A stretch of DNA of 16,198 nt from Metarhizobium sp039808465 (GCA_039808465.1 JBDHTA010000093.1:1-16198), one strand, 5' to 3'; shown: positions 7,878 through 15,262, numbered from the stretch's first letter. A program made the numbers and translations. The notes: generated from the letters alone by a model not told the origin.

Positions 7878-8682
7878 TCGATCCAGCAATGCCAGCTTTT
7901 CGCTGAAACTCGCCGCCGGTCTCGGCCTGCTGTTCCTGCACCTGCCGATCCTGCTGATCTTCGTCTACGCCTTCACGACGGAGGAAAAGAGCTACCAATG
8001 GCCGCCGCCAGGCTTCACCACGCAGTGGTTCGCCGTGGCGTGGAACCGGCCGGATGTGTGGGCGGCACTCGGTCTCTCGGTGAAGGTGGCGAGCATCGCG
8101 ACCGTCATCGCGCTGGTGCTCGGCACGCTATGCGCTGCCGCCGTCAGCCAGACGCGCTTCTTCGGGCGCGAGGCGATTTCGCTGCTGGTCATCCTGCCGA
8201 TCGCGCTGCCCGGCATCATCACCGGTATCGCGCTGCGCTCGGCCTTCAGCCTGCTCGATATTCCCTTCTCGGTCTGGACCATCATTCTAGGCCACGCCAC
8301 CTTCTGCGTCGTCGTGGTCTACAACAATGCGGTGGCGCGCTTCCGGCGCACCTCCGGCTCGCTGATCGAGGCGTCGATGGATCTGGGCGCGGATGGTTTC
8401 CAGACCTTCCGGCATGTGGTGCTGCCGAATATCGGCACGGCGCTGCTGGCGGGCGGCATGCTGGCCTTCGCGCTGTCCTTCGATGAGGTGATCGTCACCA
8501 CCTTCACCGGCGGGCAGCAATCCACCCTGCCGATCTGGATGCTGGAAGAGCTGATCCGCCCGCGCCAGCGGCCGGTGACCAATGTGGTTGCCATGGTGGT
8601 GGTGCTGGTCACCTTCCTGCCCATCCTTGCCGCCTATTACCTGACCCGCGACGGCGACCAGATCGCCGGAGCCGGGAAGTGA
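7867..8682 (+). CDS. ydcV: YdcV-like permease of the polyamine-type ABC transporter
   Basis: This 271-residue membrane protein is PotC/PotI-like with about six transmembrane segments. The first, LAAGLGLLFLHLPILLIFVYAF (about residues 15-36), is followed by an extracytoplasmic loop containing FTTQWFAVAWNRPDV. The EAA loop EASMDLGADGFQTFRHVVLPNIG begins at residue 168, and LAFALSFDEVIVTTFTGG is a typical PotC/PotI signature. It is the partner of YdcU. It ends 23 nt before the patD ATG, and its last codons hold the region leading to the patD ribosome site. Confidence 0.92.
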   Translation: MRSDRSSNASFSLKLAAGLGLLFLHLPILLIFVYAFTTEEKSYQWPPPGFTTQWFAVAWNRPDVWAALGLSVKVASIATVIALVLGTLCAAAVSQTRFFGREAISLLVILPIALPGIITGIALRSAFSLLDIPFSVWTIILGHATFCVVVVYNNAVARFRRTSGSLIEASMDLGADGFQTFRHVVLPNIGTALLAGGMLAFALSFDEVIVTTFTGGQQSTLPIWMLEELIRPRQRPVTNVVAMVVVLVTFLPILAAYYLTRDGDQIAGAGK

Positions 8683-8705
8683 ACGAAAGCACGAGGGAGA
8701 ACGTC

Positions 8706-10133
8706 ATGGATACCGGAATGCTGATCGGTTCCCGCTTCGAGACGGGCACCGAGGCCGACGAGGCCATCCTCAACCCGAAGACCGGCGAAAAGGTTCTCGA
8801 CCTGCCGGAAGCCTCGGTCGGGCAGATCGACGCGGCCGTCGATGCCGCCGAAAAGGCCTTCGTTGCGTGGTCGCAGACGACGCCGGGGGAACGCTCCGCC
8901 TATCTTCTGCGCATCGCTGATGCAATCGAGAAGGAGGCACAAGGGTTCGCGACGCTGGAGGCACTGAACTGCGGCAAGCCGATCAATGCGGTGCTGAACG
9001 ACGAGCTTCCGGCCGTTGTCGATTGCTGGCGTTTCTTCGCGGGCGCGGTGCGCAACATGCATACGCCCGCCGCCGGGGAGTACCTGCCGGGGCACACCTC
9101 CATGGTGCGGCGTGACGCCATCGGCGTCGTCGGCTCCATCGCGCCGTGGAATTATCCGCTGATGATGATGGCGTGGAAGCTCGCGCCCGCCATCGCGGGC
9201 GGTAACACCGTCGTCTTCAAGCCCTCCGAACAGACGCCGCTGACGGCGCTGAAGCTTGCGAAAATCCTCGCCGACGTGCTGCCCGAAGGGGTGGTGAACG
9301 TGGTGCTGGGGCGCGGCGAAACCGTCGGCAACGCGCTGATCAATCATCCGAAGATCAACATGGTGTCGATCACCGGCGATATTGCCACCGGCCGCAAGGT
9401 GCTGGCGGCGGCGGCGAAATCGGTGAAGCGCACGCATCTGGAACTGGGCGGCAAGGCCCCGGTTATCGTCTATGACGATGCCGATCTGGAGGCGACGGTC
9501 GAGGGCATCCGCACCTTCGGTTTCTACAATGCCGGGCAGGATTGCACCGCTGCCTGCCGCATCTATGCGGGCGCGAAGATCCATGACCGGCTGGTCGCCG
9601 ATCTCTCCGCCGCCGTTTCCAGCATCCGCCTCAACCGCGAGGACGACACGGAAAACGAGATCGGCCCGCTGATTTCGCGCCGCCAGCGCGACCGGGTCGA
9701 AAGTTTCGTGACGCGGGCGCGGGAAAACAGCCATATCGAGGTGACCACCGGCGGCGGCGTGCTGGGCGACAGGGGCTTCTTCTTCCAGCCGACTGTCATC
9801 GCTGGCGCGACGCAGGAAGACGAGATCGTGCGCCGCGAGGTGTTCGGCCCCGTTGTTTCCGTGACCCGGTTCGAGGAGCCGGAACAGGCGGTCGCCTGGG
9901 CGAACGACAGCGATTACGGGCTGGCTTCCTCGGTGTGGACGCAGGATATTTCCAAGGCGATGCGGACGGCGGCGCGGCTGCAATATGGCTGCACATGGAT
10001 CAACACGCATTTCATGCTGTGCAATGAAATGCCCCACGGCGGCATCAAGCAATCCGGCTATGGCAAGGATATGTCGATGTATGCGCTGGAGGATTATACC
10101 GCCGTGCGGCATGTGATGATCGCGCATGGGTGA
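8706..10133 (+). CDS. patD: PatD/YdcW-like 4-aminobutyraldehyde dehydrogenase
   Basis: This 475-residue NAD+-dependent aldehyde dehydrogenase closely follows E. coli PatD (474 residues), sharing AAGEYL, GHTSMVRRD, GSIAPWNYPLMMMAWKLAPA, the full FYNAGQDCTAACRIY stretch, WANDSDYGLASSVWT, and QYGCTW with NTHFML near the C-terminus. The catalytic nucleophile is Cys280 (GQDC) and the general base is Glu246 (ELGGKAP). In E. coli it oxidises 4-aminobutyraldehyde from putrescine to GABA and can also act on betaine aldehyde. Here it follows the amine importer directly, so cargo and enzyme are probably co-expressed. I chose the ATG at 8706 (GAGGGAGA at 8693-8700) over the in-frame GTG at 8679, which overlaps ydcV. 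No putrescine aminotransferase is in the window. Confidence 0.93.
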   Translation: MDTGMLIGSRFETGTEADEAILNPKTGEKVLDLPEASVGQIDAAVDAAEKAFVAWSQTTPGERSAYLLRIADAIEKEAQGFATLEALNCGKPINAVLNDELPAVVDCWRFFAGAVRNMHTPAAGEYLPGHTSMVRRDAIGVVGSIAPWNYPLMMMAWKLAPAIAGGNTVVFKPSEQTPLTALKLAKILADVLPEGVVNVVLGRGETVGNALINHPKINMVSITGDIATGRKVLAAAAKSVKRTHLELGGKAPVIVYDDADLEATVEGIRTFGFYNAGQDCTAACRIYAGAKIHDRLVADLSAAVSSIRLNREDDTENEIGPLISRRQRDRVESFVTRARENSHIEVTTGGGVLGDRGFFFQPTVIAGATQEDEIVRREVFGPVVSVTRFEEPEQAVAWANDSDYGLASSVWTQDISKAMRTAARLQYGCTWINTHFMLCNEMPHGGIKQSGYGKDMSMYALEDYTAVRHVMIAHG

Positions 10134-10148
10134 GGGCGGGTGGTAAGA

Positions 10149-10280
10149 CCCCTCCCTAAATCCCTCCCCACAAGGGGGAGGGACTTGAACTTGCCGCCCC
10201 CTTTACATCCAAAAATCGAGGAAAAGCAAGCCTTTGACTTTCTCCCCCCTTGTGGGGGAGATGCCGGCAGGCAGAGGGAG
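10149..10280. repeat. Double-hairpin intergenic repeat, copy 3 (diverged), between convergent patD and sitD
   Basis: This element has the same plan as the copies at 2369 and 5678 but a diverged sequence. Two hairpins, CCCTCCCC-ACAAG-GGGGAGGG (10162-10182) and CTCCCCC-CTTGT-GGGGGAG (10242-10260), sit about 60 bp apart, with ACTTG after the first and ATGCCGGCAGGC after the second as in copy 2. It fills most of the 180-bp gap between the patD and sitD stops. Neither hairpin has a T-run, but together they may limit convergent transcription. Confidence 0.7.
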
Positions 10281-10313
10281 TCTTCATCGGCAACCGGAAC
10301 GGCAGGCAGTCAC

Positions 10314-11159
10314 CTACGCCGCCGTCCGGTCCGTCCGCCGCGCGGCAAGCGTCACGCGGATGAAGGCGATCACGAAGATCGCGCTCATCAGCAGCACGAT
10401 GGTCGGGGCGGGCGCGCTGTCGAGGAAGAAGCTGATATAGATACCAGCCAGCGAGCAGCCGGTGGCAATGGCGACGGCGGCGATCATCATGCCCCGGAAG
10501 GTGCGGGTCAGCAGATAGGCAATCGCGCCGGGCGCCACCAGCAGCGCCACCGACAGGATGATGCCGACCGCCTTCAACGCCCCCACCACCGTCAACGACA
10601 GCACCGTCAGCAGGCCGTAATGCAGCAGGCGCACGGGCAGGCCGATGGCGCGGGCATGCTGGGCATCGAAGGCGTGCAGCAGCAGATCCTTCCGCAGAAA
10701 GATCAGGAAAGCGGTGGCGGCGAGCGCGATCAGGCCGGTTTCGATAAGATCGGACGGAACGATGCCGAGCACGTCGCCGAACAGGATATGGTCGAGATGC
10801 ACATCGGCCTGCACCTTCACATACAGCACCAGCCCGAGGCCGAACATGCCGGAAAAGACGATGCCGAGAACGGTATCTTCCTTGATGCGGCTGTTTTCCT
10901 TGAGATAACCGGTGGCGAGCGCGCAGACCATGCCCGCCGCGAAAGCCCCGAGCGACAGCGGAATATTGACGATATAGGCGATGACGATGCCGGGCAGCAC
11001 GGCATGGGACACCGCGTCCCCCATCAGCGACCAGCCCTTCAGCACCAGCAGGCAGGAGAGCAGCGCCATGGGAATGGCGACCATCACCGCGATCGCGAAG
11101 GCATATTGCATGAAGGGAAGCTGGAAGGGCAGGATCGCCAGTTCGACATATTCGCTCAT
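10314..11159 (-). CDS. sitD: SitD-like permease of a Mn2+/Fe2+ ABC importer
   Basis: This 281-residue ABC-3 family metal permease has about eight hydrophobic segments. Family signatures are CLLVLKGWSLMGDAVSHAVLPG near the N-terminus, the conserved RIKEDTVLGIVFSGMFGLGL, and VGIILSVALLVAPGAIAYLL in the C-terminal half. It is the second of two homologous permeases in the operon. Systems with two distinct permeases are the SitABCD/YfeABCD type for manganese and iron(II), whereas ZnuABC has one. Its ATG overlaps the sitC stop (ATGA). It ends convergently against patD. Confidence 0.92.
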   Translation of the reverse strand: MSEYVELAILPFQLPFMQYAFAIAVMVAIPMALLSCLLVLKGWSLMGDAVSHAVLPGIVIAYIVNIPLSLGAFAAGMVCALATGYLKENSRIKEDTVLGIVFSGMFGLGLVLYVKVQADVHLDHILFGDVLGIVPSDLIETGLIALAATAFLIFLRKDLLLHAFDAQHARAIGLPVRLLHYGLLTVLSLTVVGALKAVGIILSVALLVAPGAIAYLLTRTFRGMMIAAVAIATGCSLAGIYISFFLDSAPAPTIVLLMSAIFVIAFIRVTLAARRTDRTAA

Positions 11160-12013
11160 GCGGCCTCCTCGCGGGCGATGCGCGCCCGGCGGCGGCTGGC
11201 GAGCAGGCCATGCTTGGGGGCCAGCACGAAGGCCGTGAGGAACAGCAGGGTTTGCAGCACGACGATGACGCCGCCCGTGGCCCCATCGAGGAAATAGCTG
11301 AGATAGGCGCCGCTGGCGCTGGTGGCCGCGCCGATGGCGAGGCTGAGGAGGATCACCCGCTCGAACCGGTCGGACAGCAGATAGGCGGTCGCGCCCGGCG
11401 TCACCACCATGGCGACGACGAGGAAGGCCCCGACTGTCTGCAACGCCGCGACCGTCGAGGCGGCGAGCAGCGTGAAGAACAGGCCCTTGAGAAAGGCGGG
11501 GTTGAGGCCGATGGTACGCGCATGGCTTTCATCGAAGAAGGTCACCATCAGATCCTTCCATTTCAGCGCGAGGATCGCGAGGCTGACGCCGCCGATGATG
11601 GCGAGCTGCAACGTATCCTCCGGCGAGATCGCCAGAATATTGCCGAGCACGATGGTCTGGATATTCACCGAGGTCGGCGACAGCGACACCATGAACAGGC
11701 CAAGCCCGAAGAAGGAGGTGAAGATCAGGCCGATGATCGCATCTTCCTTCAGCCGCGTGCGCCGGTTGAGGAACAGCATCGCGCCCGCCGCCAGTCCGCC
11801 GGACAGGAACGCGCCGATGGAAAAGGGCAGGCCGAGCATATAGGCCCCCGCCACCCCCGGCACGATGGCGTGCGAGAGCGCGTCGCCGATCAGCGACCAG
11901 CCCTTCAGCATCAGATAGGCGGAGAGAAAGCCGCAGACGCCGCCGACCAGCGCGCTGACCCAGATGGCGTTGAGCATGTACTCATAGGTGAAGGGTTCAA
12001 GCAGGGCGGTCAT
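11156..12013 (-). CDS. sitC: SitC-like permease of a Mn2+/Fe2+ ABC importer
   Basis: This 285-residue ABC-3 family permease parallels SitD motif for motif: GGVCGFLSAYLMLKGWSLIG, DALSHAIVPGVAGAYM, RLKEDAIIGLIFTSFFGLGLF, VGAFLVVAMVVTPGATAYLL. This points to an ancient gene duplication. It ends in a basic tail (SRRRARIAREE). It overlaps the end of sitB by 17 nt and sitD by 4 nt, so the whole operon is translationally packed. With SitD it would form the membrane channel through which SitA-delivered metal passes. Confidence 0.92.
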   Translation of the reverse strand: MTALLEPFTYEYMLNAIWVSALVGGVCGFLSAYLMLKGWSLIGDALSHAIVPGVAGAYMLGLPFSIGAFLSGGLAAGAMLFLNRRTRLKEDAIIGLIFTSFFGLGLFMVSLSPTSVNIQTIVLGNILAISPEDTLQLAIIGGVSLAILALKWKDLMVTFFDESHARTIGLNPAFLKGLFFTLLAASTVAALQTVGAFLVVAMVVTPGATAYLLSDRFERVILLSLAIGAATSASGAYLSYFLDGATGGVIVVLQTLLFLTAFVLAPKHGLLASRRRARIAREEAA

Positions 12014-12878
12014 CGCTTGCCGCCCTGGTTTCGCCGTTGCCGTAGATCACGAAGGGCCGCTCGTCGTCGCTGATCACCTTGACGTGGCGCGAATCGGCAT
12101 CGTCATGCAATTCCTTGCCGCGGAGAATGAAGTGGCGCAGCACGCCGCCGAAGGTGCGCTCCAGGTTTTCCTCGTTGAAGACTTCCGAGGTCAGGCCGGA
12201 AGCCAGCACCGTGCCCTTGATGAACACGCTGCGGTCGCAGAATTCCGGCACGCTGCCGAGATTGTGGGTGGAAACCAGCATCACCCGGCCCTCGTCGCGC
12301 AGCGCCTTCAACAGCGTGATGATCTGCTCCTCGGTGGTGACGTCGACGCCGGTGAAGGGCTCGTCGAGCAGGATGATCTTTCCCTCCTGCGCCAGCGCGC
12401 GGGCGAGAAACACCCGTTTGCGCTGGCCGCCCGAGAGTTCGCCGATCTGGCGCTTGCGGAAGGCGGCCATGCCGACGCGCTCCAGCGCCTCATCGACCAA
12501 CTGCCGATCGCGGGCGGAGGGGATGCGCAGCCAGTTCATATGGCCGTAGCGGCCCATCATCACCACGTCTTCGACCAGAACCGGGAAATTCCAGTCTACC
12601 TCCTCGGCCTGCGGCACATAGGCGACGAGGTTCTTCTTCAGGGCCGTCTTCACGGGCTCGCCGAGAATGCGCACGCTGCCGGTCGCCAGCGGCACGAAAC
12701 CCATGATCGACTTGAACAGGGTGGATTTGCCGCTGCCGTTGACGCCGACCAAGGCGGTGATGGTGCCGCGCGGCACGGAAAAGCTGGCATTGCGCAGCGC
12801 CGTGTGGCCGTTGCGATAGGTGACGGTGACGTTTTCCACCTCAAGGCCCGGCTGGCCCGCCTTCTTTCCCATTCTCAT
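11997..12878 (-). CDS. sitB: SitB-like ATPase of a Mn2+/Fe2+ ABC importer
   Basis: This 293-residue metal-importer ATPase has Walker A GVNGSGKST (residues 45-53), a Q-loop AYVPQAEEVDWNFPV (86-100) typical of SitB/YfeB/MntB, signature LSGGQ (148-152), Walker B IILLDEP (168-174) and switch His205. A C-terminal extension of about 40 residues (from LRHFILRGKELHDDADSRHV) goes beyond the minimal fold. Its ATG overlaps the sitA stop (ATGA, 12875-12878); the Met at residue 3 is an alternative start. It energises SitCD. Confidence 0.93.
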   Translation of the reverse strand: MRMGKKAGQPGLEVENVTVTYRNGHTALRNASFSVPRGTITALVGVNGSGKSTLFKSIMGFVPLATGSVRILGEPVKTALKKNLVAYVPQAEEVDWNFPVLVEDVVMMGRYGHMNWLRIPSARDRQLVDEALERVGMAAFRKRQIGELSGGQRKRVFLARALAQEGKIILLDEPFTGVDVTTEEQIITLLKALRDEGRVMLVSTHNLGSVPEFCDRSVFIKGTVLASGLTSEVFNEENLERTFGGVLRHFILRGKELHDDADSRHVKVISDDERPFVIYGNGETRAASDDRPA

Positions 12879-13768
12879 TGGGTGAGGCCTTTCACGATGG
12901 TTTGCGTGGTCACGCGCAGCAGGTCGAGATAGGTGGGCACCGGCCCGTCCGGTTCGCTGAGCGAATCCACATAGAGTACGCCGCCATAGGCCGCGCCCGT
13001 TTCCTCCGCCACCTGCCGGGCGGGCTTGTCGGATACGGTGCTTTCGCTGAACACGGCCTTGATGTGGTTCTCGCGCACCATGTCGATGACATGGCGCACC
13101 TGCTGCGGCGTGCCCTGCTGGTCGGCATTGACGGGCCAGAGGAACAGTTCCTTCAAACCGAAATCGCGGGCAAGATAGGAGAAGGCGCCTTCGCTCGTCG
13201 CCAGCCAGCGCTCGTTTTCCGGCAGTCCGGCCAGTTCGGCGCGCATCGGCTCGATCTCGGCCTTGATCTTTTCCGCGTAAGCCTTGGCGTTGGCCTCGTA
13301 GACGGCGGCATTGGCGGGGTCGATCTGCGTCAGCCCCTTGCGGATGTTCTCGACATAGATCAGCGCATTGTCCGGCGACATCCAGGCATGCGGATTGGGC
13401 TTGCCCTCATAGGGGCCGCCGCCGATGGAAAGCGGCGTCACGCCGTCGCTGACGGTGACGCTCGGCACGCCCGCGAGGTTGGCGAGGAATTTCTCGAACC
13501 AGCGTTCGAGATTGAGGCCGTTCCACAGCACGAGATCGGCCTTGCGGGCCTTGAGGATATCGCGGGGCGTCGGCTGGTAGTTGTGAATTTCCGCGCCGGG
13601 CTTGGTGATGCTGTCCACATCCGCCGCATCGCCCGCGACGTTGCGCGCCATGTCGGCGATGACGGTGAACGTCGTCACCACCTTCGGCTTGGCCAGCGCC
13701 ATGGAGGGTGCCAGCAGGAGCGCGGCGCACAGGGCGGAGGCGAGGGCAGTGAGGCGGGGTGTCATCAT
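12875..13768 (-). CDS. sitA: SitA-like periplasmic Mn2+/Fe2+ binding protein
   Basis: This 297-residue cluster A-I metal-binding protein starts with a signal peptide (hydrophobic core, MALA cleavage near residue 26). The four expected metal ligands are visible: His62 (AEIHNYQPTPRD), His127 (NPHAWMSP), Glu193 (TSEGAF) and Asp268 (YVDSLSEPDG). The Glu at the third position and the lack of a His-rich loop favour Mn2+/Fe2+ over ZnuA-type zinc binding. I chose the tandem ATG at 13768/13765 over an upstream in-frame start because the AAAGAG ribosome site is 6 nt before it and the signal peptide then begins correctly. It is the first gene of sitABCD and is preceded by a strong promoter and candidate Mur/Fur boxes, so expression probably rises when manganese or iron is scarce. 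Confidence 0.93.
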   Translation of the reverse strand: MMTPRLTALASALCAALLLAPSMALAKPKVVTTFTVIADMARNVAGDAADVDSITKPGAEIHNYQPTPRDILKARKADLVLWNGLNLERWFEKFLANLAGVPSVTVSDGVTPLSIGGGPYEGKPNPHAWMSPDNALIYVENIRKGLTQIDPANAAVYEANAKAYAEKIKAEIEPMRAELAGLPENERWLATSEGAFSYLARDFGLKELFLWPVNADQQGTPQQVRHVIDMVRENHIKAVFSESTVSDKPARQVAEETGAAYGGVLYVDSLSEPDGPVPTYLDLLRVTTQTIVKGLTQ

Positions 13769-13790
13769 ACGGCGCTCTTTCTTGCAGATG

Positions 13791-13808
13791 CGAATGAATT
13801 GCATTCTG
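13791..13808. promoter_or_regulatory. Candidate downstream Mur/Fur-type site at the sitA promoter
   Basis: The plus strand reads GAATGAATTGCATTC (13792-13806), a near-palindrome. On the minus strand it gives CAGAATGCAATTCATTC, sharing the AGAATG half with the upstream box at 13841. It covers the predicted transcription start just below the -10, where a bound repressor would block initiation. It is weaker than the upstream site. Confidence 0.35.
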
Positions 13809-13836
13809 AATATAGACGCCGGAATGCGTCTGTCAA
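13809..13836 (-). promoter_or_regulatory. sitABCD promoter, sigma70-type
   Basis: On the minus strand TTGACA (13836-13831) and TATATT (13814-13809) are separated by 16 nt, an 11 of 12 match to the -35/-10 consensus. The predicted start is near 13802, leaving a leader of about 34 nt. The 16-nt spacer is itself a dyad, GACGC-ATTCCG-GCGTC. This is the clearest promoter in the window. Confidence 0.75.
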
Positions 13837-13840
13837 TGCT

Positions 13841-13860
13841 ATTGCAAATCATTCTCAATA
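13841..13860. promoter_or_regulatory. Candidate Mur/Fur box upstream of sitA
   Basis: The sequence ATTGCAAATCATTCTCAATA (plus strand) lies 4 bp upstream of the sitA -35. Read on the minus strand it contains TGAGAATGATT, close to a Fur half-site. It resembles the Mur-responsive sequences known at rhizobial sitABCD promoters, where the Fur-family protein Mur represses in the presence of manganese. The match is by eye and from memory of the motif. Confidence 0.6.
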
Positions 13861-14040
13861 AGGCGCGCTTCGGCCGCCGCCGATAGCGGTATGCCATCGG
13901 ACCAAATTTGGGCGTGCCTGCCCGCAGGCCCCGGAAGTCCTTAAGTTTAACGGTCGCTTTAAGTATTCCGAAACGTCGTTGCTCTACCGTTTGCGCAGAA
14001 TCTACTCAGCCTGCGGGTAAGTCATGACGGAGCTGTCGCC

Positions 14041-15039
14041 TTGACGGCCACATCGCGCAAATTCCGGCTCCCCCGGAAAACCGTTTTCCTCATCGGCGGC
14101 GCTTTGCTGCTCGGCGGGGCAACGGGCGCGTGCGCCCTGTATATGGGCCGGGAAGGACTGCTCGGCGGCAGCGAGCCGAAGATTTCGGCGCTCTCCTGCA
14201 CCACGGTCAAGACGTTCAAGATCCGCAACAAGGACCGGTACTGGATCCGCAAATTCATCAAGACTGATCCGGCCGAGGGGCTGGCGCGGGTGGCGACGGC
14301 GCTGCGGGTGGCGGAAGCGGTCTACGAGGCCGAAAAGCCCGATCTCGTTCAGGTGGTGGTGCTCGACCAGCGCGGGCCGGAGCAGCGCGCCAATATGCGC
14401 GGCCGCGCCGTCGGCGCCGATGTGGTCTATGTGCCGCATCCGGAGGCCAATCCGGATCTGGCGGGAACGCCGGTCTATTCCGCCAAATATGTCGATGGCT
14501 CCGCCAATGACGCGGGCCAGTTTTTCGGCGAGAAGATCCAGCTTCCGCCGGAGCATATCGAAAGCCTCGTCGCGCTGCTGCCCGATCACGCGGATTGCGC
14601 CGATCCGGCGGGGGAAAGCGAAAAGGCCAAGGGCGGCGCCCATGGCGCGCAAACGCCTGCCGCGGATCATGTGCCCGCCGGGGACGATGCGCCTGCCGGG
14701 GACGCCTCGCATGACAGCGAAAAACCGGTCCCCCTCGAGGAAGGCCATGGCGCGGAAGCGGCGGCATCCGAAACGCCGCCCGTCTATGACGAACCCTCCA
14801 TCGAGGACATGCCTGTGGCGGAAGCGCCCGCCGAACCGCAGCCGGAGCATGAGGCCGCAGCACCTTCGCCCGCCGTTTCCGGCGAACAGACATCCGCCGC
14901 CGCGCCGAAGCCCGCCGCTGCCGCAGCAGCGCCCGCGCCTGAAGACGCCGCCAGCCCGGAGCATGGCGCGTCCGCATCCGCCGCCATCGCCGCGCCGCAG
15001 GAGGATTTCTACGACGAGCCTTCGGTCAACGGCGAATAG
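14041..15039 (+). CDS. Hypothetical membrane-anchored protein with Ala/Pro/Glu-rich tail
   Basis: This 332-residue protein matches no family I recognise. A basic N-terminus (SRKFRLPRK) is followed by one hydrophobic segment (TVFLIGGALLLGGATGACALYM, about residues 14-35), so it is probably anchored in the inner membrane with the rest in the periplasm; a lipobox is not evident. Residues about 48-182 look folded (SCTTVKTFKIRNKDRYWIRK, LVQVVVLDQRGPEQRANMRG, ADVVYVPHPEANPDLAGTPVYSAKYVDG). The rest, about 183-332, is low-complexity Ala/Pro/Glu/His-rich sequence with the motif YDEPS at residue 249 and again at residue 324, eight residues before the end. The start is TTG at 14041, supported by GGAG at 14029-14032; no in-frame ATG lies upstream. 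It is divergent from sitA and convergent with lysS. Coding is supported by GC-rich third positions. Confidence 0.75.
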   Translation: MTATSRKFRLPRKTVFLIGGALLLGGATGACALYMGREGLLGGSEPKISALSCTTVKTFKIRNKDRYWIRKFIKTDPAEGLARVATALRVAEAVYEAEKPDLVQVVVLDQRGPEQRANMRGRAVGADVVYVPHPEANPDLAGTPVYSAKYVDGSANDAGQFFGEKIQLPPEHIESLVALLPDHADCADPAGESEKAKGGAHGAQTPAADHVPAGDDAPAGDASHDSEKPVPLEEGHGAEAAASETPPVYDEPSIEDMPVAEAPAEPQPEHEAAAPSPAVSGEQTSAAAPKPAAAAAAPAPEDAASPEHGASASAAIAAPQEDFYDEPSVNGE

Positions 15040-15061
15040 CCGTTCCCGCGATCGGTGCCAT

Positions 15062-15090
15062 GAAAAAAGCCGGAGGGACCGCCTCCGGCT
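15062..15090 (-). terminator. Intrinsic terminator facing left (for lysS-direction transcripts)
   Basis: The stem AGCCGGAGG (15068-15076) pairs with CCTCCGGCT (15082-15090) around a 5-nt loop. On the minus strand the stem is followed by a T-run (A15063-A15068 on the plus strand). It therefore terminates leftward transcription, although it lies 219 bp beyond the lysS stop and only 23 bp past the stop of the opposing gene. Confidence 0.65.
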
Positions 15091-15123
15091 CAGATTGTCG
15101 ATAAACCTCGCCTCACTCGCTGC

Positions 15124-15229
15124 CGTCATCCTCGGGCTCGTCCCGAGGATCTGCTCACATTTGCCAAGCCATTGACGGAGTTTGTTTATTTGACGTGCTT
15201 GGATGCTCGGCACAAGGCCGAGCATGACG
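15124..15229. repeat. Small palindromic intergenic element with two hairpins
   Basis: This is a 106-bp element with imperfect inverted ends of about 28 bp (CGTCAT... and ...ATGACG). Each end forms its own perfect 9-bp hairpin: ATCCTCGGG/CCCGAGGAT (15128-15150) and ATGCTCGGC/GCCGAGCAT (15203-15225). It resembles short palindromic repeats scattered through Rhizobiaceae genomes. It has no coding capacity of its own that I would support. Confidence 0.7.
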
Positions 15230-15262
15230 AAAGAGAGGTTTGCGGGCTTTGTCAGCAGTCTG

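Noticed and set aside
8679..8705. GTG at 8679 as the patD start
   Set aside because: It gives nine extra residues absent from the family and has no ribosome site, while the ATG at 8706 has GAGGGAGA at good spacing.
10162..10260. Hairpins between patD and sitD considered as intrinsic terminators
   Set aside because: Strong stems but no T-run on either strand; they belong to the intergenic repeat.
10140..13861. Long plus-strand open frames opposite sitD, sitC, sitB and sitA (His/Gln/Arg-rich)
   Set aside because: They are antisense shadows with skewed composition and no domains; the minus strand encodes four clear Sit proteins with overlapping starts and stops.
13947..13962. A CtrA-like TTAA...TTAA motif upstream of the hypothetical gene
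   Set aside because: The spacer is 8 nt rather than the required 7, and the surrounding AT-rich patch makes such matches likely by chance.
14002..15225. A 407-codon minus-strand frame opposite the hypothetical gene
   Set aside because: It begins inside the palindromic intergenic element and is Arg/Gly-rich without domains. The plus-strand frame has a ribosome site, a membrane anchor and plausible codon use. I am less certain here because the plus-strand gene is itself unrecognised.
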